Assembly: GCF_010686655.1 (NCBI RefSeq)
Contig: NZ_JAAGVY010000020.1
Span: 1 to 64,000 of the forward strand
Source of the DNA: Cryomorpha ignava
Lineage (GTDB): Bacteria > Bacteroidota > Bacteroidia > Flavobacteriales_D > Cryomorphaceae
DNA: 64,000 bases
Direction of reading: 5' to 3'
Shown: positions 56,674-64,000 of the stretch, piece by piece
How the letters are laid out: every line of letters starts with the position of its first letter
Numbering within the stretch: the first letter of the stretch is position 1
Position numbers and translations under genes: made by a program
Notes under the pieces: model-generated
The model's input: only the letters and a program-made list of their open reading frames with translations
The model's database searches: none
What the model was told of the DNA's origin: nothing

Positions 56674-57666
56674 ATGAAAAAGAATCTAAACATTATTCCA
56701 ACACTGCTTATTGGATTGGTCATGACCTTTACAGTAAGCCAAAAAATAAGCGCTCAGGATGCGCAAATATCACAATTTGATGCAGCTCCTGTAATGTTTA
56801 ACCCTGCAAATACTGGTATGCTCAAATTTACCGATATGCGTATTGCGGCACTTTACCGCACCCAGTGGAGCTCACTATCAACGAGTTTCAACACCTTCGC
56901 CATGTCGTTTGATATGGCGGCAAGTGATCGAATTGGACTGGGGGCTGTATTTGTAAATACGGATGAAGCAAATATTATAAATACTTCAAACTTTCTGCTT
57001 TCGGGAGCGTATCAGGTTACAGATCCAAACCAAACGAAGTACATGATTACAACAGGTGTTCAACTCGGACTTCTTTACAAACGGGTTAATACCAACGGTA
57101 TGATTTTCGACAGCCAGTTTGATGGTCGAAACTTTGATGGTGATTTACCAAGTATGGAGAGTTTTACAAGAACTTCGCGCTTTATGGTTGATGCCAATAT
57201 GGGTGTAAGTTATAAATCTACCGACAGAACCAAAAAAATAAATCCATTTGCAGATGCAGCGGTATTTCACATTACCACACCAAACGAATCGTTTATTGGC
57301 GAGCAGAAGTCAAAACTACCAATGCGCTGGATGGGAAATGTTGGTGCGCGCATTGAGGTAAACAGAGATGTCTTGATAGAACCTTCGGTTATTTACAACC
57401 GTCAGCGGGAGTCGAGTCAGTTTCAGCCAAATTTGCTGGCTTACTACACAGTATCGGGTACCCCGTATCAGGTAATAGGTGGATTTAGCTATAGAACAGA
57501 AGACGCAGTAATTATTCATGCGGGAGTACGACATAACTCTAATATTTTTAGAATATCGTATGACATCAACACTTCCGGCTTGAGTGATTATTCGAATAAT
57601 CGGGGAGCATTAGAGTTTACCGTAATCTACCGCCCTGGACGCAGATCATCGAGAGCAATTTATTAG
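56674..57666 (+). CDS. PorP/SprF-family T9SS outer-membrane protein
   Basis: The start at 56674 (MKKNLNIIPTLL...) is preferred over a TTG at 56656 because it begins the signal peptide (ends ISAQ). The 330-residue protein has the family hallmarks DAQISQFDAAPVMFNPANTG near the N-terminus, ALYRTQW, and a barrel of alternating strands ending FTVIYRPG. SprF-type proteins are needed for export of the adjacent type B cargo in Flavobacterium. The gene begins 20 bp after the giant adhesin stop, so the two are one operon and the pairing is strong. Confidence 0.92.
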   Translation: MKKNLNIIPTLLIGLVMTFTVSQKISAQDAQISQFDAAPVMFNPANTGMLKFTDMRIAALYRTQWSSLSTSFNTFAMSFDMAASDRIGLGAVFVNTDEANIINTSNFLLSGAYQVTDPNQTKYMITTGVQLGLLYKRVNTNGMIFDSQFDGRNFDGDLPSMESFTRTSRFMVDANMGVSYKSTDRTKKINPFADAAVFHITTPNESFIGEQKSKLPMRWMGNVGARIEVNRDVLIEPSVIYNRQRESSQFQPNLLAYYTVSGTPYQVIGGFSYRTEDAVIIHAGVRHNSNIFRISYDINTSGLSDYSNNRGALEFTVIYRPGRRSSRAIY

Positions 57667-57724
57667 AAAAACAATCTTCTTGCGAATTCATTTTGCAAGA
57701 GGTTAAAAACATAGTTTAAGGGGG

Positions 57725-57763
57725 AAAGAGTCGCGGTTCAATTATGAACGCGGCTCTTTTTTT
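57725..57763 (+). terminator. Rho-independent terminator of the adhesin-SprF operon
   Basis: An AAGAGTCGCGGTTCA / TGAACGCGGCTCTT stem (one bulge and a G-U pair) is followed by a T-run. It lies about 60 bp beyond the sprF-like stop codon. Confidence 0.8.
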
Positions 57764-57767
57764 GTTT

Positions 57768-57896
57768 GAATGTCTGGCTATAAAGCCCGCTATCTGCGTT
57801 GCACTTGTATTGAAAACAGTCATCCCACCCCAGCGGGACTCCTTATTTTTCAATACTTCGTGCGGCTTGCTATCGAACTTTCTAGCCCAGACATTC
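57768..57896 (+). mobile_element. Diverged MITE-like element, copy C (129 bp)
   Basis: The ends GAATGTCTGGCTATAAAG and, inward, GAATGTCTGGGCTAGAAAG form a terminal inverted repeat. The interior shares GCGTTGCACTTG, ATTGAAAACAGTC, ACTCCTT and CTTGCTATCGAACTT with copies A and B. No clear target duplication remains. It sits 4 bp past the terminator of the adhesin operon. Confidence 0.7.
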
Positions 57897-58019
57897 TAAT
57901 GTGCTCCGCAGTCATTTTCAATGCTTTTAAAATTTTCATTAACTGATTCCCCTTGAGTGTACCAGTAAATTGATAACATTAGTATTGTGACCTCGGTCAA
58001 TTGGCGTAAAACCTCGTCA

Positions 58020-58095
58020 CATCGAGTGAATCCACAGCTTTTAGAGATGAATATTAACTAGTTATAGATACTCGCTGTGGATTTGTATCGAGATG
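58020..58095. repeat. Inverted repeat with AATCCACAGC arms
   Basis: AATCCACAGC at 58029-58038 pairs perfectly with GCTGTGGATT at 58074-58083 across 35 nt. Outer ATCGAG / TCGAGAT sequences extend the symmetry. There is no ORF. It may be the remains of a short mobile element. Confidence 0.55.
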
Positions 58096-58370
58096 TATAA
58101 CATAAGTTAAGTCGATAAAAAATAAAGCAAAAAAAGCCATTTTAGATTTGAAAAATAAGTTCCCTTCGCAATATGAAGAACAAAATTTCGGCTTCGCACT
58201 TCGACAGGCTCTGCATAAGACATCTCGATACAATTTTAAACCTAAGAATCTCTAACTCGCTACGCTCGTCCATACGGAGTCCTTCCAGTCCTAAGAGTTT
58301 CTAAGATTAAAAACCACTATCATTGACGTATTGTATCAAGTGTTGATATACAGCATTTTAGTCGTGTGCG

Positions 58371-58489
58371 CTCCGCAGCGGTATCTACCCTGCGGAAAAC
58401 ATCTATAAATTATAGACTGAACATTTTAAAGCAGCGGTTATCAATATTTACTTGAAATTAATGGCCGCAGGGGTAGATACCCAGCGGAG
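58371..58489. repeat. Long imperfect inverted repeat (25-bp arms)
   Basis: The arms 58371-58395 and 58465-58489 share CTCCGC, GGTATCTACCC and TGCGG blocks with single-base bulges. They enclose about 69 bp of AT-rich DNA. It ends about 170 bp before the IS110 transposase gene. It could be another MITE-type element or a structured RNA; neither can be decided here. Confidence 0.6.
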
Positions 58490-58657
58490 CAGTTTTCTAA
58501 GCTTTAACGTCATCATATCCGTTTTTCAATTTTTTATTGAAGCAGATCTCGATGTGACGTGATATAAATCGGCTTGAAACATCATTTATAAAACATCCGA
58601 AAAATTACAAATTGCTAAGTGGATGCTCCCACTTCTATAGCATGAAAAACACTATTC

Positions 58658-59713
58658 GTGGATTACAATCGTATTCTTGGAATGAACATTCGTTTACCGG
58701 TAAGTTTCGGGGGAATCAGTAAAACTTACAATGAAACTGTCGGAGTGGATATATCCAAACTCACCATTGACGTTCATCTGCACCTGATTAATCAGCATAA
58801 GCAATTTGCAAATAATGCTAAGGGATTTAAAGCCTTGCTCGCTTGGATCAAGAAGCATAAAGTAAAGTCAGATGAAGTTTACTTCTGTTTCGAACATACT
58901 GGTCTGTATTCACTTTCTTTAGCAGCTTTTCTAGCTGAAAAGAACATACTGTTCTCTATGGTATCCGGTTTGGAAGTTAAACGTTCGATGGGTGTTGTGA
59001 GAGGAAAGAATGATAAAGTAGACGCTGCCCGCATCGCAGAATACGCTCATTTACGTCGGGACAAACTCAAAAAAACAGTACTTCCATCAAAAGAAGTGTT
59101 GAAGATAAAGAATTTACTAGCGATACGCGAAAGAATGGTTACGCAAAAGGGAGGCTATAAGGCATCATGTAAGGAGTATTCATCGGTACTCAAAAAAAGT
59201 GAAGTGAAGGTGCTCATCCATACCCATTCTAAACTTATAAAAGTCTTGGCGCAGGAAATCAAAGAAGTTGAAGCTGAAATTATGAAAATCATTAGGTCAG
59301 ATGAGACTATTAATAATTTATACAAACTGGTAACTTCCATAAAAGGAGTAGGTTTTGTCCTGGGAGCTAGTTTAATAGTTACCACTAACTGTTTTACCGC
59401 TTTTGAAAATGCTAGGCAATATGCTTGTTATACAGGAATTGCTCCTTTTCCTTTTCAGTCCGGCACCAGCATTAAAGGGAATACAAAAGTAAGTAAGATG
59501 GGTAACCAGAATATGAAAAAATTACTATTAATGGGTGCGTCATCTGCCCGCCAACACGATCCAGAGATAAGGCAATATTACCTTAAACGCATCGAAAAGG
59601 GTAAAAATAAAATGAGCACATTGAACGTGATCAAAAACAAATTAATACACCGCGTATTTGCAGTAGTAAAAAGAGGAACGCCTTATTTATCGATTGCTAA
59701 ATATGCATCCTAA
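58658..59713 (+). mobile_element. IS110-family transposase (DEDD recombinase)
   Basis: The 351-residue protein has the N-terminal DEDD domain: VGVDISK near residue 28, the Glu of CFEHTGLY near 83, and NDKVDAARIAEYA near 120. It also has the C-terminal Transposase_20 domain with SIKGVGFVLGASL and SGTSIKGNTKVSKMGNQNMKKLL, including the conserved Ser. The start is GTG at 58658; an ATG at 58682 would also leave the domains intact. The frame is full length, so it may be active. Members have no terminal inverted repeats, so the element's edges cannot be set. The family is known to use a structured 'bridge' RNA from its own non-coding flank. Confidence 0.92.
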
Positions 59714-59739
59714 TATATGTTGAAAACTCCAGATGAGGA

Positions 59740-59756
59740 TATCAACATTGTTGATA
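59740..59756. repeat. Perfect 8-bp palindrome after the IS110 transposase
   Basis: TATCAACA-t-TGTTGATA begins 27 bp after the transposase stop. It may mark the element's right end or a transcription stop. Confidence 0.5.
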
Positions 59757-59816
59757 ACTTCATTTGGTTTAATCTTAGAATACGCACTCAATATGATCGT
59801 CGGGTCACGCCAGCGT

Positions 59817-60056
59817 ATTGCTCATCTCGAGACTAGAGACTTGCGACTCGCGACTAATATAAGATCGCCATTCATAAAAACTTAACGAGTTCACGGGCAT
59901 ATTGCTCATCTCGAGACTAGAGACTTGCGACTCGCGACTAATATAAGATCGCCATTCATAAAAACTTAACGAGTTCACGGGCATATTGCTCATCTCGAGA
60001 CTAGAGACTTGCGACTCGCGACTATTCTTAGATCGCCATTAATAAAAACTTAGACA
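59817..60056. repeat. 84-bp tandem repeat, nearly three copies
   Basis: The sequence starting ATTGCTCATCTCGAGACTAG recurs at 59817, 59901 and 59985, an 84-bp period. Copies 1 and 2 are almost identical; copy 3 has a few changes toward its end. Because 84 is divisible by 3, a minus-strand frame stays open through the array, but it lacks a plausible gene context and is not counted as coding. Confidence 0.85.
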
Positions 60057-60063
60057 AGTCTAA
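60050..60063 (+). promoter_or_regulatory. Candidate DtxR/MntR-type operator for the metal-transport operon
   Basis: TTAGAC-aa-GTCTAA is a perfect 6-bp-arm palindrome, 23 bp upstream of the troA-like ATG. It has the TTAGRC...GYCTAA look of DtxR-family sites. A weak -7 element (GACCTTTG, 60073-60080) follows, so the palindrome would overlap the core promoter. A metal-loaded DtxR/MntR-type repressor is the expected ligand. Confidence 0.5.
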
Positions 60064-60086
60064 ATTTTTTCCGACCTTTGCTCCGT

Positions 60087-60983
60087 ATGAGATATCTATT
60101 ATTCTGCTTAATCATCAGTGTAGGATGCACTTCTGCACCAAATGAAGGTTCCCAAAAATTAAAAATTGTTTGTACCACAGGCATCATTGCTGATGCTGTA
60201 TCTGAAATCACAAACGACTCCTGTATCGTAATCTCACTTATGGGGCCAGGCACGGATCCGCATTTGTTTAAGCCTACCAAGGAAAGTCTGGATGACATGG
60301 CTTCTGCCGATATAATTGTTTCAAACGGTTTGCACCTGGAAGGAAGAATGCAGGATATTTTGCATAAGCTTGAACGAACTAAAAAAGTTATTTTCCTGGG
60401 CGAAGCACTCGATAGTGAAACAAAGTTGTATGGCGATGAAGCCAAAAAAATTCCCGATCCACACATCTGGTTTGATGTGGAAATTTGGAAAACCGTAATA
60501 ACTTACCTCGGCGATGAGCTTTTGCAGGTAGCTCCTGAATGCACTGATCCTGAAAGAATTATAGCCTACACAACGCAGTTAGAAGATCTAGATATTTGGG
60601 TTTCCGAAGAGATGAGCTCAATACCTGAACCGCAGCGCGTACTAATCACCGCTCACGATGCATTCTCTTACTTCGGAAGGGCTTACAATACAGAAGTAAT
60701 TGGCCTTCAGGGCATTTCTACAATGGCCGAATATGGAATACGGGATGTAACAAATCTAGTTGATCTGGTCATTTCCAGAGAAATAAAGGCCGCTTTCGTT
60801 GAAACCAGCGTATCGTCCCGATCAATAGAAGCAGTAATTGCAGGATGTAAAGACCGCGGCTATAACGTAAAAGAAGGTGGCTCTCTATATTCTGATGCGC
60901 TGGGCGGCAAAGACAGTGGTGCGGCAACTTATATTGATATGGTGAAAACCAATGTATCAACCATTAAAAAAGCATTGAAATGA
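60087..60983 (+). CDS. Metal ABC transporter substrate-binding lipoprotein (TroA/ZnuA type)
   Basis: The start is the ATG at 60087; a TTG at 60078 is in frame but weaker. The 298-residue lipoprotein has a lipobox (SVGC) at about residue 14. It has the metal-site residues of cluster A-I proteins: His in GTDPHLF, His in PDPHIWFD, His in ITAHDAF, and Asp in the LYSDALG segment near the C-terminus. GLQGISTMAEYG resembles TroA. It captures Mn(II) or Zn(II) in the periplasm; which metal is preferred cannot be decided. It overlaps the ATPase gene by 4 bp. Confidence 0.92.
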   Translation: MRYLLFCLIISVGCTSAPNEGSQKLKIVCTTGIIADAVSEITNDSCIVISLMGPGTDPHLFKPTKESLDDMASADIIVSNGLHLEGRMQDILHKLERTKKVIFLGEALDSETKLYGDEAKKIPDPHIWFDVEIWKTVITYLGDELLQVAPECTDPERIIAYTTQLEDLDIWVSEEMSSIPEPQRVLITAHDAFSYFGRAYNTEVIGLQGISTMAEYGIRDVTNLVDLVISREIKAAFVETSVSSRSIEAVIAGCKDRGYNVKEGGSLYSDALGGKDSGAATYIDMVKTNVSTIKKALK

Positions 60984-61762
60984 CCGTTCTCGAAGCACAT
61001 AATCTCACAGTTAGTTACGACAAGCAACCCGTACTTTGGGATATCGATTTTGAAGTGCCCGAAGGAAAACTTGTGGGTATAATCGGCCCTAATGGATCGG
61101 GAAAAACCACTTTGCTAAAAGCTGCTATGGGTTTGCTTCCCGCAGATAGCGGATACGTAAAGGTTTTTGGAAAGCCTATTGACGAGGTTCGCGAGCGCAT
61201 GAGCTATGTGCCCCAACGCCAATCGGTTGACTGGGATTTTCCGGCAACGGTAATGGATGTTTGCAAAATGGGTCGATACCGACAGGGCAAGCTCTTTGGA
61301 AGGCTTTCTAAACTAGATAAAGAAATTGCTGCCGATGCGCTGGAGCGAGTGGGAATGACGGCCTACAAAAATCGGCAGATTGGCGAGTTGAGCGGAGGCC
61401 AGCAGCAGCGCGTTTTTATTGCTCGATCACTTGCGCAGCAGGCAGATTTATACCTTATGGACGAACCTTTTGTGGGTATAGATGCCGCAAGCGAATCGGC
61501 TATTATTAAACTTCTCGAAGATATGCGGAGCGAAGGTAAAACTGTAGTCTTGGTTCACCATGATTTGCATACTGCTATTGAGTTTTTTGACTGGATAGTC
61601 TTGCTCAACACCCGCCTTGTGGCTTCCGGGCCAAAGGTGGATGTGCTGAACGAAGAAAACCTTAGAGTAGCTTATGGCGGAAAACTTACGTTGCTTAACC
61701 GTGTGGCAGAGCTTGTTAGGAAAGAAGAGTTTCCGATTCGCGAAAAGAAAAAAGTGGATTAA
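60980..61762 (+). CDS. Metal ABC transporter ATP-binding protein
   Basis: The 260-residue ABC ATPase has Walker A GPNGSGKTT (about 36-44), a Q-loop (VPQRQSVDWDFPATV), the signature LSGGQQQRVFIARSLAQ, Walker B LYLMDEPF, and the H-loop VHHDLH. The VDWDFP motif is typical of the Mn/Zn cluster. It energises the two permeases. It overlaps the upstream gene by 4 bp (ATGA) and the downstream one by 1 bp (TAATG). Confidence 0.95.
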   Translation: MTVLEAHNLTVSYDKQPVLWDIDFEVPEGKLVGIIGPNGSGKTTLLKAAMGLLPADSGYVKVFGKPIDEVRERMSYVPQRQSVDWDFPATVMDVCKMGRYRQGKLFGRLSKLDKEIAADALERVGMTAYKNRQIGELSGGQQQRVFIARSLAQQADLYLMDEPFVGIDAASESAIIKLLEDMRSEGKTVVLVHHDLHTAIEFFDWIVLLNTRLVASGPKVDVLNEENLRVAYGGKLTLLNRVAELVRKEEFPIREKKKVD

Positions 61763-63030
61763 TGAGCGTAAACTTAATATGGGTAATCATTGGTTGCGCC
61801 CTTATAGGTGGTGGCGCTTCGTTGGTTGGCACATTTGCGTTTCTGCGCAAGCAATCGCTTGTGGGCGATGCGGTGGCACACTCGCTTCTGCCTGGTGTTG
61901 CACTTTCATTTCTCATTTTTGAAGAAAAGAATCTTTGGGTTCTTTTTCCGGGAGCCCTCATTGCCGGATGGCTAAGTTTATTGAGTATTGACGCCATTCG
62001 CAACTACAGTAAAATCAAGTCAGATACGGCAATTGCGATTGTGCTAAGCGTCTTTTTTGCCGTTGGAATTGTATTGCTCACCCACATTCAGCAAGGCGCG
62101 TATGGAAATCAGTCAGGTCTTGAGTCTTTTCTATTTGGTAAGGCGGCTTCCATGCTTCCGCGAGATATTTACCTTTTTGTGTTGGTAGATGTCATTTTGA
62201 TAGGAGCCATCCTTATTTATTACCCTTTTTTAAAACTCTATTCATTCGATCCGGATTTTGCAAAAGGTGTTGGCCTTCCGGCAAAATGGCTGGAGTTTTT
62301 GCTCTCTACACTCACTGTATTGGCTGTAGCCAGTGGCATACAAGCGGTAGGCGTGGTACTTATGGCGGCCCTGATTATAACGCCTGCGGCTGCAGCAAGA
62401 TTTTACACCAAAAGACTTAGCCACATGCTTTTCCTCGCACTGGCTTTTGGAATGACAAGTGCTGTTGGTGGCGTATTAATCTCATATACAGCCCCTTCCA
62501 TGCCCACAGGGCCGTGGATTGTTGTGATTTTAAGCCTTATGGCAATTTTCACTTTCCTGATGGCTCCGCGAAAAGGAATTATTCATAGAAATGCAATGCG
62601 CAAAAAACACGTGGCAAAAATGAATACTGAAAACGTGCTAAAACTTTTCTACATTTTTCAAAAAGAAAAGCAACACGATTTCCTAACGCTCACTGAGTTA
62701 AGCGCCGCACGCCATTTTGAAAGTCGTCAGCTGCAAACCGCATTAAAAAAACTCGAAAAGCAAAATTTTATTTCGCGTACGCCATCGGGTATGACACTTA
62801 CCCAAAGAGGACTTGAAGAAGCAATGCGCGTAGTACGCCTGCATAGGCTTTGGGAGCTGTACCTAAATGAGCGGATGAATATGCCGCAAGACCACGTACA
62901 CCACGCGGCCGATGCGATTGAGCACATTATCACACCCGAAATTGAAGAAGCATTACTCAAGGAATTGGGGTACCCAACAATTGATCCGCACGAATCACTG
63001 ATTCCCGGAGTAATAAAAGCCGAATCATGA
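61762..63030 (+). CDS. Metal ABC transporter permease fused to a DtxR/MntR-like regulator domain
   Basis: Residues about 1-275 form an ABC-3 permease with about 8-9 membrane segments (FLRKQSLVGDAVAHSLLPG; AVGVVLMAALIITPAAAA). Residues about 290-422 are cytoplasmic. They contain a winged helix (TLTELSAARHFESRQLQTALKKLEKQNFI) and a DtxR-family dimerisation and metal domain: RLHRLWELYL, DHVHHAADAIEHI with the Glu-His pair, and LGYPTIDPHESLIPG. The position of MntR Glu99 is Asp here. The fusion could bind metal to gate the permease, bind DNA from the membrane, or both. Transporter-regulator fusions of this kind occur in Bacteroidota; the mechanism is not established here. Confidence 0.88.
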   Translation: MSVNLIWVIIGCALIGGGASLVGTFAFLRKQSLVGDAVAHSLLPGVALSFLIFEEKNLWVLFPGALIAGWLSLLSIDAIRNYSKIKSDTAIAIVLSVFFAVGIVLLTHIQQGAYGNQSGLESFLFGKAASMLPRDIYLFVLVDVILIGAILIYYPFLKLYSFDPDFAKGVGLPAKWLEFLLSTLTVLAVASGIQAVGVVLMAALIITPAAAARFYTKRLSHMLFLALAFGMTSAVGGVLISYTAPSMPTGPWIVVILSLMAIFTFLMAPRKGIIHRNAMRKKHVAKMNTENVLKLFYIFQKEKQHDFLTLTELSAARHFESRQLQTALKKLEKQNFISRTPSGMTLTQRGLEEAMRVVRLHRLWELYLNERMNMPQDHVHHAADAIEHIITPEIEEALLKELGYPTIDPHESLIPGVIKAES

Positions 63031-63917
63031 ACGATTTTTGGATTATACTAACCGGTATTCTTGTCGCACTAAGCTGTGGACTACTAGGGGTATTCTTGAT
63101 TTTGCGAAAAATGGCGATGGTTGGCGATGCTATTTCGCACGCCGTGCTTCCCGGAATTGTTATTGCTTATTTAGTTGCCGAATCGAGAAATGCAATCGTT
63201 ATGCTGATTGGCGCAGCGGCTTTTGGTCTGCTCACCACTTTTATGATAGAATGGTTCTATCGCCGCGCGCGGATACAAGCTGATGCTTCTATCGGAATTA
63301 CCTTTACCTGGCTCTTTGCTATTGGTGTAATCCTCGTCAGTCTCTACACAGGTAATGTCGATCTCGATCAGGAATGCGTTCTTTATGGCGACATTGCATA
63401 CATCCCTTTTAACTTGCTTTGGATTGGCGATAACTCTTTTGGCCCCGCCCCAATTTGGCTTCAAGGTGGAAATCTCATCCTCGTCATTCTCGGGATAATT
63501 TTCGGCTTTCGCGGACTCTTTATTACGAGTTTCGATGCGGGTTTTGCAGGTGGTCTCGGTATAAAAACAGGCGTTTGGCACTACTTACTGATGGGTGCGG
63601 TTTCGCTAACTGTTGTGCTTAGCTTTAATGCCGTAGGTGCCATTCTGGTGGTTGCTTTTCTGGTAGTTCCACCGGCAACAGCTTATTTGTTAAGCAAAAA
63701 TCTTACAACTATGCTTTGGTTTACAGCTTTGTTTGGAATCGCATCTGCCGTAGGTGGGTTTTATCTTGCCGTTTGGTGGAGTGCATCCATATCGGGAAGC
63801 ATGGCAGTAGCGGCAGGAGCTTTATTCTTCCTGGTATTTATGGGGGTGCGTATCAATGTTATTTTGCGCCAGAAACAGCACAAACGCGAATTTCAATTCA
63901 ATACAGCTAAAGCATGA
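63027..63917 (+). CDS. Second metal ABC transporter permease
   Basis: The 296-residue ABC-3 permease has about 8 membrane segments and matches the first permease (FLILRKMAMVGDAISHAVLPG; NAVGAILVVAFLVVPPATAYLL), but has no regulator domain. It overlaps that gene by 4 bp. The two permeases presumably form a heterodimeric channel with the ATPase. A short basic tail (RQKQHKREF) ends the protein. Confidence 0.93.
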   Translation: MNDFWIILTGILVALSCGLLGVFLILRKMAMVGDAISHAVLPGIVIAYLVAESRNAIVMLIGAAAFGLLTTFMIEWFYRRARIQADASIGITFTWLFAIGVILVSLYTGNVDLDQECVLYGDIAYIPFNLLWIGDNSFGPAPIWLQGGNLILVILGIIFGFRGLFITSFDAGFAGGLGIKTGVWHYLLMGAVSLTVVLSFNAVGAILVVAFLVVPPATAYLLSKNLTTMLWFTALFGIASAVGGFYLAVWWSASISGSMAVAAGALFFLVFMGVRINVILRQKQHKREFQFNTAKA

Positions 63918-64000
63918 AATTTCAATCACAATAATTCACGATGACCTCAAATTTTCTTTTCACTATTTGATTTGATTCCCCGAAAGGGAACCCCAACAAG
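63918..64000. other. Right-edge sequence, nothing recognised
   Basis: 83 bp after the operon, AT-rich, with CCCCGAAAGGGAACCCC at its end. No gene start is evident. Confidence 0.4.

Larger units (their letters stand above)
57897..58657. other. Non-coding repeat island before the IS110 gene
   Basis: Besides the two inverted repeats listed, it has a direct repeat CCTAAGARTYTCTAA near 58241 and 58291. A small AAGTGG / CCACTT hairpin lies at 58617-58634, just before the transposase start. The IS left end and any bridge RNA would be in this stretch. Confidence 0.45.
59714..60086. other. Non-coding region between IS110 and the metal-transport operon
   Basis: It holds the palindrome at 59740-59756, the 84-bp tandem repeats, and the operator-like palindrome directly upstream of the ABC-transporter operon. 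It has no gene of its own. Confidence 0.6.

Noticed and set aside
59805-59993. A minus-strand frame encoding a 28-residue tandem repeat.
   Set aside because: It exists only because the 84-bp repeat length is divisible by three. It has no promoter, partner gene or recognisable domain.
59817-60056. Possible CRISPR array.
   Set aside because: The repeats are 84 bp and contiguous with no unique spacers, and there are no cas genes in the window.

Overview
The window looks like a chromosomal segment of a Bacteroidota bacterium, most likely a marine-type Flavobacteriales member. Several lines support this. Many secreted proteins end in type IX secretion (T9SS) sorting domains, both the short 'type A' and the gliding-associated 'type B' kind. 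A PorP/SprF protein sits directly behind a giant adhesin. DUF5723-type outer-membrane proteins and the DUF4172-Fic architecture are present. Several genes have a TAnnTTTG promoter element close to the start codon. The DNA is AT-rich. The exact genus cannot be read from the sequence. No rRNA, tRNA or CRISPR array was seen.

Layout. 1-9085 (minus strand): a NIDO-domain secreted protein cut by the left edge, a secreted cyanophycinase abutting a YfcC-type transporter, and a DUF5723 outer-membrane protein overlapping a lipoprotein gene. 9266-14197 (plus): two secreted amidohydrolase-like proteins and a small HNH/NUMOD-like protein. 14201-24630: housekeeping and regulation, with trpS, a PMT-type glycosyltransferase, an alpha/beta hydrolase, gatC, an ECF sigma factor with a membrane anti-sigma candidate and a beta-barrel protein, a Fic enzyme, and lepA. 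24846-25303: a dead toxin-antitoxin locus whose antitoxin is split by a 143-bp MITE-like element. 25505-31208: two related P-domain surface proteins with different sorting signals. 31301-38891: metF, a vapBC-type pair, a second copy of the MITE, a phosphohexomutase plus rmlB and rmlD, and a ChaN-like protein. 39230-43164: a T9SS protein, two overlapping LuxR-type regulators and a fragment of a second chaN.

43652-57666 is dominated by a 4333-residue T9SS adhesin followed by its SprF-like partner. The adhesin has an IgGFc-binding-like head, 41 repeats of about 88 residues, PKD-like domains and a type B sorting domain. Fifteen central repeats form a higher-order array, a three-repeat unit of 789-792 bp present five times. 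57768-60056 is a mobile and repeat island: a diverged MITE copy, two further inverted repeats, an IS110-family transposase and an 84-bp tandem repeat. 60087-63917 is a four-gene Mn/Zn ABC-transporter operon of TroABCD type. Its first permease carries a C-terminal DtxR/MntR-like regulator domain, and a TTAGAC-aa-GTCTAA palindrome lies just upstream of the operon.

I saw no complete unfamiliar multi-gene system. The observations most worth following are the higher-order repeat in the adhesin, the MITE family with 6-bp target duplications and its killed toxin-antitoxin locus, the permease-regulator fusion with its operator-like palindrome, and the Fic gene whose promoter element lies between perfect 13-bp inverted repeats.
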